Positions 52,525-61,536 are shown, counted from the stretch's first letter. The stretch is DNA of 63,754 nt from Rathayibacter tanaceti (GCF_001634385.1 NZ_LIIN01000004.1:1-63754), one strand, 5' to 3'. Translations and numbers: made by a program. Notes: generated from the letters alone by a model not told the origin.

Positions 52525-54237
52525 ATGGAACCCGTCTCCTCGAGCTCGTCGACCCCCTGGTGGACCAGCGCCGTCGTGTACCAGATCTACCCCCGTTCGT
52601 TCGCCGACTCCAACGGCGACGGCATCGGCGACCTCGGCGGCGTCCGCGCAAAGCTCGACCACCTCGCCGACCTCGGCGTCGACGTGATCTGGCTCTCGCC
52701 GATCTACCCCTCGCCGCAGCACGACAACGGCTACGACATCTCGGACTACCAGGAGATCGACCCGCGCTTCGGCACCCTGGCCGAGTTCGACCTCCTGCTC
52801 ACCGAGGCTCACGAGCGCGGGATCCGCATCCTGATGGACCTCGTCGTGAACCACACCAGCGACGAGCACGCCTGGTTCGTGCAGTCGCGCTCCTCGCCGG
52901 AGGACCCGAAGCGCGACTGGTACTGGTGGCGTCGCGGGCGCCCTCTCGCCCCGTCCGGGCGGGTGCCGGAGGCGGCGGACGAGGCGCGTCTCGACGTCGC
53001 CGAGCCCAACGGCTGGCGCTCGTACTTCTCTGGGCCCGCGTGGACGCTCGATCCGGGCACCGACGAATACTTCCTCCACCTCTTCGCGGTGCAGCAGCCC
53101 GACCTCAACTGGGAGAACCCGGAGGTGCGCCACGCGGTGCACGCGATGATGAACTGGTGGCTCGACCGTGGCGTCGACGGCTTCCGGATGGATGTGATCA
53201 ACCTGGTCTCGAAGGATGTCGACGCGATCGACGGCCCAGCGGGCGGGACGGGAATCGTCGGCGGTGTCGGTCCGCGGCTGCACGAGTTCCTCCGCGAGAT
53301 GAACGAGGCGGTGTTCGCCGGGCGCGAGGGAGCCTTCCTGACCGTCGGCCAGATGCCCGGCGTCACGCTCGACGAAGCGGTGCTCGTCACCGATCCCGAG
53401 CGTCGCGAGCTCGACATGGTGTTCCAGTTCGAGCACGTCGCGATCGACCACGGCGTCGACAAGTTCCACCCGGTTCCGCTAGACCTCGTCGCGCTGAAGG
53501 CCAACCTCGCGCGGTGGCAGGACGGGCTCGCGGAGCGCGGCTGGAACAGCCTCTACCTCGGTAACCACGACCAGCCCCGCCTCGTGTCCCGCTTCGGCGA
53601 CGACGGCGTCCACCGCTACGAGTCGGCGACACTCTGGGCCACCCTTCTGCACCTGCAGCGCGGCACCCCCTACATCTATCAGGGTGACGAAATCGGGATG
53701 ACGAACGTCCCCTTCGCCGGGATCGACGACTTCCGTGACGTCGAGTCGCTGAACTACTGGGTCGAGGCCGTCGACGGGCGGGGAGAGGATCCCGAGACGG
53801 TGCTCGCAGGACTGCGAGCGCAGAGCCGCGACAACGCCCGCACCCCGGTGCAGTGGGACGACGGCCCGCACGCAGGATTCACGACGGGCGAGCCCTGGAT
53901 CGCGGTGAATCCTAACGCCGCCGAGGTCAACGCGGCCGCCGACCGCGCAGCCGAGCGCTCGGTGTTCGAGTACTACCGCGCGCTCATCGCGCTCCGGCAC
54001 GAGGACGAGACCGTGCAGCTCGGGCGCTTCTCTCTGCTGGAGCCGGAGCATCCCACCCTCTTCGCCTTCACCCGCAGCGGGCCCGGCGATCTGCTCGTGG
54101 TCGGCAACGTCTCGGGCGACCCCCTCGAGGTGCCGCTGCTCGACGAGTGGGAGGGAGCCGAGACGGTGCTCGGCAACGTCGTGGGCGCCACCGGGTCGAC
54201 GCTCGGGCCGTGGGAGGCGCGCATCCTGCGCCGCTGA
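52525..54237 (+). CDS. GH13 alpha-glucosidase with Glu-to-Gln at the acid/base position
   Basis: Cytoplasmic alpha-glucosidase/oligo-1,6-glucosidase type, 570 aa, no signal peptide. GH13 regions: YQIYPRSFADSNGDGIGDL at the start, region I DLVVNHTSDEH, region II GFRMDVINLVSK with the nucleophile Asp, and region IV GNHDQPRLVSRFGDD. Region III reads LTVGQMPGV, where family members have TVGEMPGV; codon CAG at 53350-53352 replaces the catalytic Glu at residue 276. All other hallmarks are intact. Activity is therefore doubtful unless this base is an error. Confidence 0.92.
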   Translation: MEPVSSSSSTPWWTSAVVYQIYPRSFADSNGDGIGDLGGVRAKLDHLADLGVDVIWLSPIYPSPQHDNGYDISDYQEIDPRFGTLAEFDLLLTEAHERGIRILMDLVVNHTSDEHAWFVQSRSSPEDPKRDWYWWRRGRPLAPSGRVPEAADEARLDVAEPNGWRSYFSGPAWTLDPGTDEYFLHLFAVQQPDLNWENPEVRHAVHAMMNWWLDRGVDGFRMDVINLVSKDVDAIDGPAGGTGIVGGVGPRLHEFLREMNEAVFAGREGAFLTVGQMPGVTLDEAVLVTDPERRELDMVFQFEHVAIDHGVDKFHPVPLDLVALKANLARWQDGLAERGWNSLYLGNHDQPRLVSRFGDDGVHRYESATLWATLLHLQRGTPYIYQGDEIGMTNVPFAGIDDFRDVESLNYWVEAVDGRGEDPETVLAGLRAQSRDNARTPVQWDDGPHAGFTTGEPWIAVNPNAAEVNAAADRAAERSVFEYYRALIALRHEDETVQLGRFSLLEPEHPTLFAFTRSGPGDLLVVGNVSGDPLEVPLLDEWEGAETVLGNVVGATGSTLGPWEARILRR

Positions 54238-54277
54238 GCCCCCGCCTCCCCCGGCTCCGTGGAGCTGCCGGCTCACC

Positions 54278-54305
54278 GACGACCCGGCGGAAGGAGCCGG
54301 TCGTC
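54278..54305. terminator. Terminator between convergent alpha-glucosidase and aldo/keto reductase
   Basis: GACGACCCGGC pairs with GCCGGTCGTC with one bulged C around 7 nt. It lies 40 nt after the glucosidase stop and reaches the opposing stop. Confidence 0.6.
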
Positions 54306-55263
54306 AGGCGGAGACGCGATCGAGCTGGGCGATGTCGCTGCGGGTGAGCGGCAGTGACGCGGCCTCGAACAGCGACTCCAGCTCTGCTGCGCTGCGGGCA
54401 CGGACGATCGCGGCCGAGACCTCCTGGTGCGACAGTACCCACGCGAGCGCCACCGTCGCCGTCTCGGCGCCGAGTGCCGCCGCGATCTCGTCGACCGCGC
54501 CCAGCACCCGGGTCCCGTGCCGTCCGATGTAGTCGAGACCGGCCTCGAACATCGCCGACTCGGGCTCGTCCGAGCGGTTCCGCAGCGCGCCGGTCAGGAA
54601 CCCGCTCGCGAGCGGGAGGCGCGCGAGGGTACCGAGGCCGAGACGCACCACCTCGGGAGCGACGTCGACCTCGTAGTCCTTGCGCTCCATCAGGCTGTAC
54701 TCGGCGACGACCGCCGAGAACGCAGGCAGGGCGAACGCGGTGGCGGCCTCCTGTGCTGCCGCCAACGCCGGCCCGCTGAAGTGGGAGGCGCCGACCGCGC
54801 CGACCGAGCCGTCGGCGAGGAACGGGGCGACGGCGGCCAGGCTCTCGCCGATCGGGATCTCCGGGTCCTCGCTGTCGAACGAGAGCAGGTCGATCCGGGT
54901 GCCGAGCCGCTCGAGGCTGCCCTCGACGGCGAGGCGCACGTCCTCGGGTGCGAGCCCCGGCGCGTCCGGATGGCGGCCCACCTTCGTCGCGATGAGCATC
55001 CGATCGCGCAGGCCGCTCGACTCCAGCCAGCGACCGATCATGTACTCGCTGCGACCGGTCGCGTAGTGGTCGGCCGTTGAGATCAGGGTGCCCCCCAGAC
55101 GTCCGAAGGCGTCGAGCACCTCCGTGGTGTCGCCGATGCCGGCGGCCCAGCCGAAAACGGAGCCGTCGAGGGCGAGCGGATGCACGGGGAGGCCGGTCCG
55201 TCCCAGGGTGCGCGAGAGAGGGGGCGTCTCCGGCTCTGCGGCCGGGGGCGTCGGGTCGGTCAC
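54304..55263 (-). CDS. Aldo/keto reductase family protein with altered tetrad
   Basis: The 319-aa protein is a recognisable AKR: RTLGRTGLPVHPLALDGS, TADHYATGRSEYMIGRWL, LIATKVGRHPD and ALAWVLSHQEVSAAIV. Relative to the DTAxxYG pattern the Asp is Ser (about 62), while Tyr (about 67) and Lys (about 94) are kept. The His of the DLLxLH motif is Asp (DLLSFD, about 130). Reduced or changed activity is expected. It converges on the alpha-glucosidase. Confidence 0.82.
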   Translation of the reverse strand: MTDPTPPAAEPETPPLSRTLGRTGLPVHPLALDGSVFGWAAGIGDTTEVLDAFGRLGGTLISTADHYATGRSEYMIGRWLESSGLRDRMLIATKVGRHPDAPGLAPEDVRLAVEGSLERLGTRIDLLSFDSEDPEIPIGESLAAVAPFLADGSVGAVGASHFSGPALAAAQEAATAFALPAFSAVVAEYSLMERKDYEVDVAPEVVRLGLGTLARLPLASGFLTGALRNRSDEPESAMFEAGLDYIGRHGTRVLGAVDEIAAALGAETATVALAWVLSHQEVSAAIVRARSAAELESLFEAASLPLTRSDIAQLDRVSA

Positions 55264-55330
55264 GGAATCCTCCGGTCGGGGCGGTACGACGGCGCTGTCC
55301 GGCCACCGTACCCCATGCCCGGAAACGGCG

Positions 55331-55361
55331 GACGCCGCCCCACCGGAGGGGGACGGGCGTC
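55331..55361 (-). terminator. Probable terminator after pnp
   Basis: GACGCCGCCCC and GGGGACGGGCGTC form a long stem with small internal mismatches about 19 nt past the pnp stop. Confidence 0.5.
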
Positions 55362-55379
55362 ACGGTCGTGCGGGAGTGA

Positions 55380-57644
55380 TCAGCTCTGGACGGGGGCCTC
55401 GACTGCGGCCTCGGCCTCCTCGGCCACGACGGGCGCGAGCGAGAGCTTGCCGCGGTCGTCGATCTTCGTGATCGAGACCAGCAGCTTCTGGCCGACACCG
55501 AGGACGTCCTCGACGTTCTCGACGCGCTTGCCACCGGCGAGCTTGCGGACCTCGCTGATGTGCAGCAGTCCGTCCTTGCCGGGCAGGAGCGAGACGAACG
55601 CGCCGAACGTCGCGAGCTTGACGACGGTTCCGAGGAACTGCTCGCCGACCTCGGGGTTCGTCGGGTTCGCGATGGCGTTGACCTGGGCGCGAGCGGCCTC
55701 GGCCGACGGTCCGTCGACGGCGCCGATGTAGACGGTGCCGTCCTCCTCGATGGAGATGTCGGCGCCGGTCTCGTCCTGGATCGCGTTGATCGTCTTGCCC
55801 TTGGGGCCGATCAGCTCGCCGATCTTGTCGACGGGGATCTGCACCGAGATCACGCGGGGCGCGGTCGGGGCCATCTCGTCGGGCTGGTCGATGGCTGCCG
55901 TGAGCACCGCGAGGATCGTGGTGCGGGCGTCCTTGGCCTGCTTGAGCGCGGCATCGAGGACCGACGACGGGATGCCGTCGAGCTTCGTGTCGAGCTGGAT
56001 CGCCGTGACGAACTCGGACGTGCCGGCCACCTTGAAGTCCATGTCGCCGAGCGCGTCCTCGGCGCCCAGGATGTCGGTCAGCGCCGCGTAGCGGGTCTGA
56101 CCGTCGACGACGTCGGAGACGAGGCCCATCGCGATGCCCGCGACCGGGGCGCGCAGCGGCACACCGGCGTTGAGGAGCGACAGGGTCGAGGCGCAGACGG
56201 AGCCCATCGAGGTGGAGCCGTTGGAGCTGAGCGCCTCGGACACCTGACGGATCGCGTAGGGGAACTCCTCGCGGCTGGGCAGCACCGGCACGAGGGCGCG
56301 CTCGGCGAGGAAGCCGTGCCCGATCTCGCGACGCTTCGGCGACCCGACGCGACCGGTCTCACCGGTCGAGTAGGGCGGGAAGTTGTAGTGGTGCAGGTAG
56401 CGCTTCTTGGTGACGGGCGACAGCGAATCGATCTGCTGCTCCATCTTGAGCATGTTCAACGTGGTGACACCCAGGATCTGGGTCTCGCCGCGCTGGAAGA
56501 TCGCCGAGCCGTGGACGCGCGGAATGACCTGCACCTCGGCGTCGAGCGGTCGGATGTCGGCGAGGCCGCGTCCGTCGATGCGCACGCCGTCACGGAGGAT
56601 GCGGCCACGGACAACCACCTTCGTGACGGACTTGTACGCGGCACCGACCTGGCCGTAGGCCTCGGCCGGGAGCTGGCCCGAGGCGATGCGCTCGGCGATC
56701 TGCTCCTTGACCTTCGCCTTCAGCGCGTCGTCGGCGTCCTGTCGCTCGACCTTGTCGGCGATCTGGTAGACGCGGACGAGCTCGTCATAGCTGAGCTCCG
56801 CGACGTTGTCGTAGGTCTCCTGCGCGTAGGGCAGGAACACCGGGTAGTCCTTGACCGGCTTCGCCGTCTCGGCCGCCAGCTTCGACTGCGCCTCGACGAG
56901 GGCGCGGAGGAAGGGCTTCGCCGCCTCGAGGCCCTGGGCGACGACGTCCTCGCTGGGCTTGGTCGCTCCCGCCTTGATGAGGTTCCAGGAGGACTCGGTG
57001 GCCTCGGCCTCGACCATCATGATGGCGACGTCGGAGGAGCCGTCCTGGTTGGTGACGACGCGGCCCGCGACCGTGAGATCGAAGACGGCGTTCTCGAGCT
57101 GCGAGGCCTTGGGGAACGCGACCCACTGGTCGTTGCCCGATCCGTCGGACATGAGCGCGAGACGCACGCCGGCGACGGGGCCGGAGAAGGGCAGGCCCGA
57201 GATCTGGGTCGAGGCGCTCGCGGCGTTGATCGCGAGGGCGTCGTAGAACTCGTCCGGCGCGATGCTGAGGACCGTGATGACGATCTGGACCTCGTTGCGC
57301 AGGCCATCGACGAACGACGGGCGCAGCGGCCGGTCGATCAGGCGGCAGACCAGGATCGCCTCGGTCGAGGGGCGGCCCTCGCGGCGGAAGAACGAGCCGG
57401 GGATCTTGCCGGCGGCGTAGGAGCGCTCCTCGACGTCGACGGTCAGCGGGAAGAAGTCGAAGTTGTCCTTCGGGTTCTTCGAGGCCGACGTGGCCGAGAG
57501 GAGCATGGTGTCCTCGTCGAGGTAGGCGGCGACGGCTCCCTGGGCCTGCTGCGCGAGGCGGCCGGTCTCGAAGCGGACGGTGCGGGTGCCGTACGAGCCG
57601 TTGTCGAGAACGGCTTCGGCGAATGTGATTTCAGGACCTTCCAA
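55380..57644 (-). CDS. pnp: Polyribonucleotide nucleotidyltransferase
   Basis: 3'-5' phosphorolytic exoribonuclease. The 754-aa protein has two RNase PH domains ([40 protein letters not shown]), a KH domain ([16 protein letters not shown]) and an S1 domain ([17 protein letters not shown]). The start is a TTG at 57644, with AAGGAG about 8-10 nt upstream and the conserved N-terminus [15 protein letters not shown]; the in-frame alternatives lie far upstream without an RBS. Confidence 0.96.
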   Translation of the reverse strand: MEGPEITFAEAVLDNGSYGTRTVRFETGRLAQQAQGAVAAYLDEDTMLLSATSASKNPKDNFDFFPLTVDVEERSYAAGKIPGSFFRREGRPSTEAILVCRLIDRPLRPSFVDGLRNEVQIVITVLSIAPDEFYDALAINAASASTQISGLPFSGPVAGVRLALMSDGSGNDQWVAFPKASQLENAVFDLTVAGRVVTNQDGSSDVAIMMVEAEATESSWNLIKAGATKPSEDVVAQGLEAAKPFLRALVEAQSKLAAETAKPVKDYPVFLPYAQETYDNVAELSYDELVRVYQIADKVERQDADDALKAKVKEQIAERIASGQLPAEAYGQVGAAYKSVTKVVVRGRILRDGVRIDGRGLADIRPLDAEVQVIPRVHGSAIFQRGETQILGVTTLNMLKMEQQIDSLSPVTKKRYLHHYNFPPYSTGETGRVGSPKRREIGHGFLAERALVPVLPSREEFPYAIRQVSEALSSNGSTSMGSVCASTLSLLNAGVPLRAPVAGIAMGLVSDVVDGQTRYAALTDILGAEDALGDMDFKVAGTSEFVTAIQLDTKLDGIPSSVLDAALKQAKDARTTILAVLTAAIDQPDEMAPTAPRVISVQIPVDKIGELIGPKGKTINAIQDETGADISIEEDGTVYIGAVDGPSAEAARAQVNAIANPTNPEVGEQFLGTVVKLATFGAFVSLLPGKDGLLHISEVRKLAGGKRVENVEDVLGVGQKLLVSITKIDDRGKLSLAPVVAEEAEAAVEAPVQS

Positions 57645-58058
57645 GAGGTCTGTCTCCTTAACGTCTGCAGCGGCGCCCCTTCTGGGCGCCGGCGTTCGTC
57701 GGAGCAGCGGTCCGGTCAGGAATCGAGACGATCCCACGGCAGGGCTTCGCGCCGAGCCGTCGTGTGGAGGGCGTTCCTGCTGGCCACCAGTAGAAAAGCT
57801 CCGGGCTGCCGCGACGGGTGTGCCGTGTGAGAACACCTGCCGTGGGGGCGACACTGTGCCGCCGTCCGGGACTCCACCACCGAGGACCAGCTTCCTGCCA
57901 GCCTGCTCCGTGGTTCGAACCCGGTGTCGACCGGCGGTCGCTTTCGGGTTCGGAACCGGTTCATGCTATCAGCAGCGGCGCGGTTCATCCATGAATCCGT
58001 CGCGGCGATCCGGGCCGGCCCGAGCGCGGGAGGAGACGTCAGCCATCGGTCTCGTGCA
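57645..58058. other. Leader region of pnp
   Basis: About 410 nt without a gene. On the minus strand a TAGCAT box (near 57964) could start a transcript with a ~300-nt leader for pnp. A GAACCGGTTC palindrome is close by. In other bacteria the pnp leader is the site of autoregulation; I cannot show that here. Confidence 0.35.
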
Positions 58059-58078
58059 TCAGCCACGGGTCTCGTGCA
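58039..58078. repeat. 20-bp tandem duplication across a stop codon
   Basis: TCAGCCATCGGTCTCGTGCA (58039-58058) is followed directly by a copy with two mismatches (58059-58078). The second copy contains the last codons and stop of the adjacent gene, so the stop is duplicated just downstream. Confidence 0.75.
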
Positions 58079-58499
58079 TCAGCAGCTGGACGCGCAGCTG
58101 ACCCTTCGCCGTCACGATCCGGGCCGGGATGCGCGGCGACCTCCCCGTCTCCGAGAGTCGGGCGAGGGCCGCGTCGACGACGTTCTCGAGACCACGAGGC
58201 ACCTGACCGACGAGTCCGGAGGGGCGCTGGGCGGCGAAGAGGCGCACCGGCATCGGTGCGTCGACGCGCTCCTCCTCGAGGGTGCGGCGAGGGATGACGG
58301 CGGTGACCTCGTCCTCGCCGAGCGCCAGCACCCGGGCGATCTCCTCCTGGTGCGGTCGGGAGTCAGCGAGCACGAGGAGCGTGCTCCCCCGTCGGGACGT
58401 GGGGCGCAGCTCGTAGTCGTAGTCGTCGAGCGTGCCGGAGCCGCGGTCATCGGCGGGCAGGGGGTTCGCATCACCGCGACCGAACGAGAAGAGCTTCAT
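58059..58499 (-). CDS. Hypothetical protein (146 aa)
   Basis: No family is recognised. It starts MKLFSFGRGD, has an acidic tract with Tyr (DDYDYELRP), then LLVLADSRPHQEEIARVLAL and a basic, Arg-rich second half. No membrane segment. A CACAAT box lies 6 nt before the ATG. The gene ends inside a 20-bp tandem duplication. Codon use is normal for the window. Confidence 0.7.
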   Translation of the reverse strand: MKLFSFGRGDANPLPADDRGSGTLDDYDYELRPTSRRGSTLLVLADSRPHQEEIARVLALGEDEVTAVIPRRTLEEERVDAPMPVRLFAAQRPSGLVGQVPRGLENVVDAALARLSETGRSPRIPARIVTAKGQLRVQLLMHETRG

Positions 58500-58505
58500 G
58501 GCTCC

Positions 58506-58511
58506 ATTGTG
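58506..58511 (-). promoter_or_regulatory. -10 box of the leaderless 146-aa gene
   Basis: CACAAT on the minus strand, 6 nt before ATG 58499. Confidence 0.4.
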
Positions 58512-58538
58512 GAGCGCAGGAGCCTGCGCACGCTCCGG

Positions 58539-58990
58539 TCAGGCGGTGCAGCGCATCCGCGCGATGGCCGCCAGCGCCAGGAGCAGCACCACGGCGACGA
58601 AGCCGAGCAGACCGGGCACGGCGGGCAGGAGCGCGAGCGCGGCTCCGATCGCCAGAACCGGCACGGCGAGGCGCTGCGGGCGGTAGGCGGGCAGGATCTC
58701 GCGGCGCTCGACCGTCTCTGGTACGAGGGCGACCCCGATCAGGAGGACGAGGAACACGGCGTAGGGAGCAACCAGGGGCTCTCGCACGGTCCCGGCGAAC
58801 ACGCCTCCGTGAACGGGCCGCGAGCGAGCCGCCCATGCTGACGAGGGTCGAGACCGCGCGGGAGGTGCCCGGCCTCCCTCCGGACGGGCGATGGCGCGCA
58901 GATCCGAGAGGTGCGCGGTGGCCGTCGCGGTGAACGCGCCGACACCGAGCCCGGTCAGCAGGCGAGCGATCGGCAGCGGTTCAGGCGCTG
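58539..58990 (-). pseudogene. Decayed MFS transporter fragment
   Basis: Reading left from ~58990, LPIARLLTGLGVGAFTATAT resembles membrane spans 3-4 of an MFS permease. After frame changes, TSRAVSTLVSMGGS, GPFTGGVFAGTV and VAPYAVFLVLLIGVALVPET follow, then a last membrane stretch to a stop at 58539. At least three one-base shifts fall within ~110 bp. Spans 1-2 and most of the C-terminal half are missing. The density of damage and truncation at both ends point to a genuine pseudogene. Confidence 0.7.
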
Positions 58991-59103
58991 ACCGCGTTAC
59001 TGGCGCAGCGCGCGGGAGTTCCGCAGTGAGCGGTGCCCGGGTGCGCCGCGACCGCTGGCCGAGAGGGCCGTCCCGGTCTAGCCTCCGAGCAGGAGGTGCG
59101 GCG

Positions 59104-59913
59104 ATGGGCAGACGCGGCGTAGCGCTCCTCCTCGCTGCGGTGGCACTCGCGACCGCCGCTGCAGCGGGCGTGCACGGGGCGCTGAACGCCTCCGATGAGC
59201 CCCGCCGGGCGGCGCCCGCTCAGTGCGTCCAGGCACGGGAGTTGTTGGCCGCCTCGTCCGCTCTCGAGGGTGGTGCCGGAGTACCGGCCGGCCACCTCGT
59301 CGCCTGCGTCGACGAGGATCACCGCCGGCTGACGATCCACAACCGCACGCCGGTGGTCTGGAGCCTCGGCGACGCCTCCGTGCGTGGCGTGGCGAGCGGG
59401 ACCGACGGAGTGACGGGGCTGCTGAGTCTGCACGCGTCGCAGTCCTCGTCCGGGCTGCTGCTCGCGCCGGACTCGGCCGCGTCCGTGTCGGCCGGGGACG
59501 GGTGGATCCGGCCGCGGCCGGACGATGCCTCCACGCGCCTCCAGCTCGCCCTCGCGTCCGTCGTGGCGGCGCAGGATCAGGCGATCGGCCCTTCAGCAGG
59601 ACCCGACAGCATCATCCGGGGCGCCGCGCTGACCTGCGCGGTCGCGGTGGCGGAGTCGGGGACGAGCTGGGCGGTGACCTCGCCGTCGGCCCTCGCGGCC
59701 GCCGCGGCCGACCCGGTCTGCAGCCGCGATTGGGAGCGAGCGCAGCGCAGCGCGGCGGCCTGGAGGGTTGCGCTCCCCGCGCTCGCCGACGCGGTTGAGG
59801 CTCCCGGACGACGGGAGGCCGATGCGGCGCTAGAGCGGGCGGCGGCCGAGTGGTTCTCGGCGTCGAGCGGTTTCTCGTGGGGTGCCGTCGAGAGGCCCGC
59901 ACCGCTGCCGTGA
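59104..59913 (+). CDS. Secreted or membrane-anchored hypothetical protein (269 aa)
   Basis: The protein begins MGRRGVALLLAAVALATAAA, a signal peptide or anchor, and AGGAGG lies 7 nt before ATG 59104. The outside part has four cysteines (about 41, 68, 178, 206), which could form two disulfides, and the segment RRLTIHNRTPVVWSLGD. No enzyme motif is recognised. It converges on rpsO. Confidence 0.72.
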   Translation: MGRRGVALLLAAVALATAAAAGVHGALNASDEPRRAAPAQCVQARELLAASSALEGGAGVPAGHLVACVDEDHRRLTIHNRTPVVWSLGDASVRGVASGTDGVTGLLSLHASQSSSGLLLAPDSAASVSAGDGWIRPRPDDASTRLQLALASVVAAQDQAIGPSAGPDSIIRGAALTCAVAVAESGTSWAVTSPSALAAAAADPVCSRDWERAQRSAAAWRVALPALADAVEAPGRREADAALERAAAEWFSASSGFSWGAVERPAPLP

Positions 59914-59928
59914 GGTGGAAACGCGGAA

Positions 59929-59958
59929 CGGGCCGCCCTCCGCGAGGAGGACGGCCCG
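59929..59958. terminator. Bidirectional terminator between the secreted-protein gene and rpsO
   Basis: CGGGCCGCCCTCC and GGAGGACGGCCCG (one mismatch) surround a GCGA tetraloop. It lies between two convergent stop codons. Confidence 0.8.
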
Positions 59959-60011
59959 AACGGCTCAGAAGTTCGCGGTGTCATCGAGACCGCGCCCTGC
60001 TCCCGGAGGAA

Positions 60012-60281
60012 CTAGCGGCGCAGACCGAGACGCTCGATCAGCGAGCGGTAGCGGTTGATGTCCACATCCGACAGGTAGCCGAGGAGTCGACGACGCTGAC
60101 CCACGAGCAGAAGCAGGCCACGACGCGAGTGGTGGTCGTGCTTGTGCTCCTTGAGGTGCTCGGTGAGGTCTTTGATCCGCTTGGTCAGGACGGCCACCTG
60201 GACCTCGGGGGATCCGGTGTCACCGGGGTGGGTCGCGTACTCTTCGATGATCGCCTTCTTGACATCTCCTTCGAGTGCCAT
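60012..60281 (-). CDS. rpsO: 30S ribosomal protein S15
   Basis: Primary 16S rRNA-binding protein of the 30S central domain. The 89-aa protein has [16 protein letters not shown] and [22 protein letters not shown], ending IERLGLRR. It is on the same strand as pnp but 2.4 kb upstream, separated by other genes, whereas they are often adjacent. Confidence 0.98.
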   Translation of the reverse strand: MALEGDVKKAIIEEYATHPGDTGSPEVQVAVLTKRIKDLTEHLKEHKHDHHSRRGLLLLVGQRRRLLGYLSDVDINRYRSLIERLGLRR

Positions 60282-60390
60282 ATATGGGATCCCCTCTCTC
60301 TCGTTGCGCGGTGCCCGGCGCCTGATGCGTGGGCTCTCTTGATCCGCGGCCGTCGAACGGCAACCGGACGAGCCTACCAGAGCAGGGGCA

Positions 60391-60422
60391 GGATCAGGCG
60401 CCGACAGGGGATCAGGCGCCGA
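60391..60422. repeat. Direct repeat across a stop codon
   Basis: GGATCAGGCGCCGA occurs at 60391-60404 and 60409-60422. On the minus strand each copy reads GGCGCCTGATCC, so the final Gly-Ala-stop of the membrane-protein gene is repeated 18 nt downstream. Confidence 0.7.
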
Positions 60423-60930
60423 TCGCCCGGTTCCAGAGCACGACCAGCCACGGCGACACCAGCAGCTCCCAGTAGATGAGCACGATGGCGTTCAGGACGA
60501 TGCCGATCCAGCCGACGATCGGGACGATCTTCTCGCGGCGGCGAGCGCGGATCGAGGAGACTCCGAGCAGGATCCCGGCGAGGAGGATCGAGTGCACGAT
60601 CGCCGTGTAGAGGACGCCGATGAGCAGATCGCTGACCGCCTGGTCGCCGGGGTACGCACCGAGCGAGATGAGGGCGTACCACACGAAGAAGGAGAGCGGG
60701 ACGGCAAGGATCGCCAGCACGATCGAGAGGATCGCAGGACCGTGTCGGCGCCACACGCTCCGCCCTCCGCCGGCCCGCGCAACGCCACGGCGCACGCCCG
60801 TCGTCCTCTCGGCACGTCGCGGACCCTCCTGGGCGGCGGTGCGGACCGAGCGTCGCGAGGGGGTGGATCCGGCCGCTCGCGGGGCAGGCGGAGCCTGGTA
60901 CCCGGGCGCGCCGTCGGGTGACGTGCTCAT
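60412..60930 (-). CDS. Hypothetical membrane protein (172 aa)
   Basis: The first ~65 residues are a disordered Pro/Arg/Ser-rich tail. Three or four membrane spans follow ([54 protein letters not shown]). No family is recognised. A TAGGGT box is 7 nt before the ATG. The stop lies in a short direct repeat. Confidence 0.75.
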   Translation of the reverse strand: MSTSPDGAPGYQAPPAPRAAGSTPSRRSVRTAAQEGPRRAERTTGVRRGVARAGGGRSVWRRHGPAILSIVLAILAVPLSFFVWYALISLGAYPGDQAVSDLLIGVLYTAIVHSILLAGILLGVSSIRARRREKIVPIVGWIGIVLNAIVLIYWELLVSPWLVVLWNRAIGA

Positions 60931-60937
60931 GCCTCAC

Positions 60938-60943
60938 ACCCTA
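60938..60943 (-). promoter_or_regulatory. -10 box of the leaderless membrane-protein gene
   Basis: TAGGGT on the minus strand, 7 nt before ATG 60930. Confidence 0.5.
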
Positions 60944-61195
60944 GGGGATGCGTGCTGGGCAGTCGGATCGGCGGCGCGGTGCCCCTCGGCCGGTGGCGGT
61001 GACCAGAACAGAACGGCTGACCAGGACTGTTCGCGCCGGAGCCACGACCGCATCCGCGACGTCTCGCCGCTGCACGACTCCCCTCGCGACCGCATGAGTG
61101 CGGGGCGGACGGGCGAGCGGGCACGGACTGGCGTGTGGGAGAGCCCGGGGCCCGGTCGACGTCCTCTCGTGCGACGGCGGGCCGGTTCTCGGAGG

Positions 61196-61474
61196 TCAGT
61201 CGCCCGAGGCCGCACCCGCACCGCCGCCGGCGGTGAGCTGCTCGTCCGAGACGGCACCGCTGTCGTCGTCGCGGCCCTCGACGCGGACCGGGCGGTAGAC
61301 GTGGAAGCCGTCGTCGTCGGGCTCAAGCTCCCAGACGACCTCCACCTCCTCGCCGTCGATGTCGGCGACGCGGGTGAAGGAGCGCTGCGGGGAGCCGTCG
61401 ATCATCTCGAGGCGGATGCTCTCCCGCTCCGCCCCGCTGTCGAGAATGGCCGTGTAGGTCGAATCGGTGTCCAT
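61196..61474 (-). CDS. Small acidic hypothetical protein (92 aa)
   Basis: An acidic protein with alternating beta-like stretches (SIRLEMIDGSPQRSFTRV, EVEVVWELEPDDDGFHVYRP) and a Gly/Ala-rich tail. No family is recognised. A TACGGT box lies 6 nt before the ATG, and codon use is like that of its neighbours, which supports it being expressed. Confidence 0.6.
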   Translation of the reverse strand: MDTDSTYTAILDSGAERESIRLEMIDGSPQRSFTRVADIDGEEVEVVWELEPDDDGFHVYRPVRVEGRDDDSGAVSDEQLTAGGGAGAASGD

Positions 61475-61480
61475 GCCTCG

Positions 61481-61486
61481 ACCGTA
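61481..61486 (-). promoter_or_regulatory. -10 box of the leaderless 92-aa gene
   Basis: TACGGT on the minus strand, 6 nt before ATG 61474. Confidence 0.4.
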
Positions 61487-61536
61487 GGCACTGCCACGAC
61501 GAAGTCACCACCCCTTGCGGCCCTCACCCGCACGCG

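Noticed and set aside
55560-57830. A 756-codon open frame antisense to pnp
   Set aside because: Same GC artefact; it mirrors the pnp coding strand and has no recognisable domain.
57900-57935. tRNA-like T-arm (GGTTCGAACC)
   Set aside because: The flanking bases do not form a 5-bp T-stem, and no anticodon or acceptor stems fit around it.
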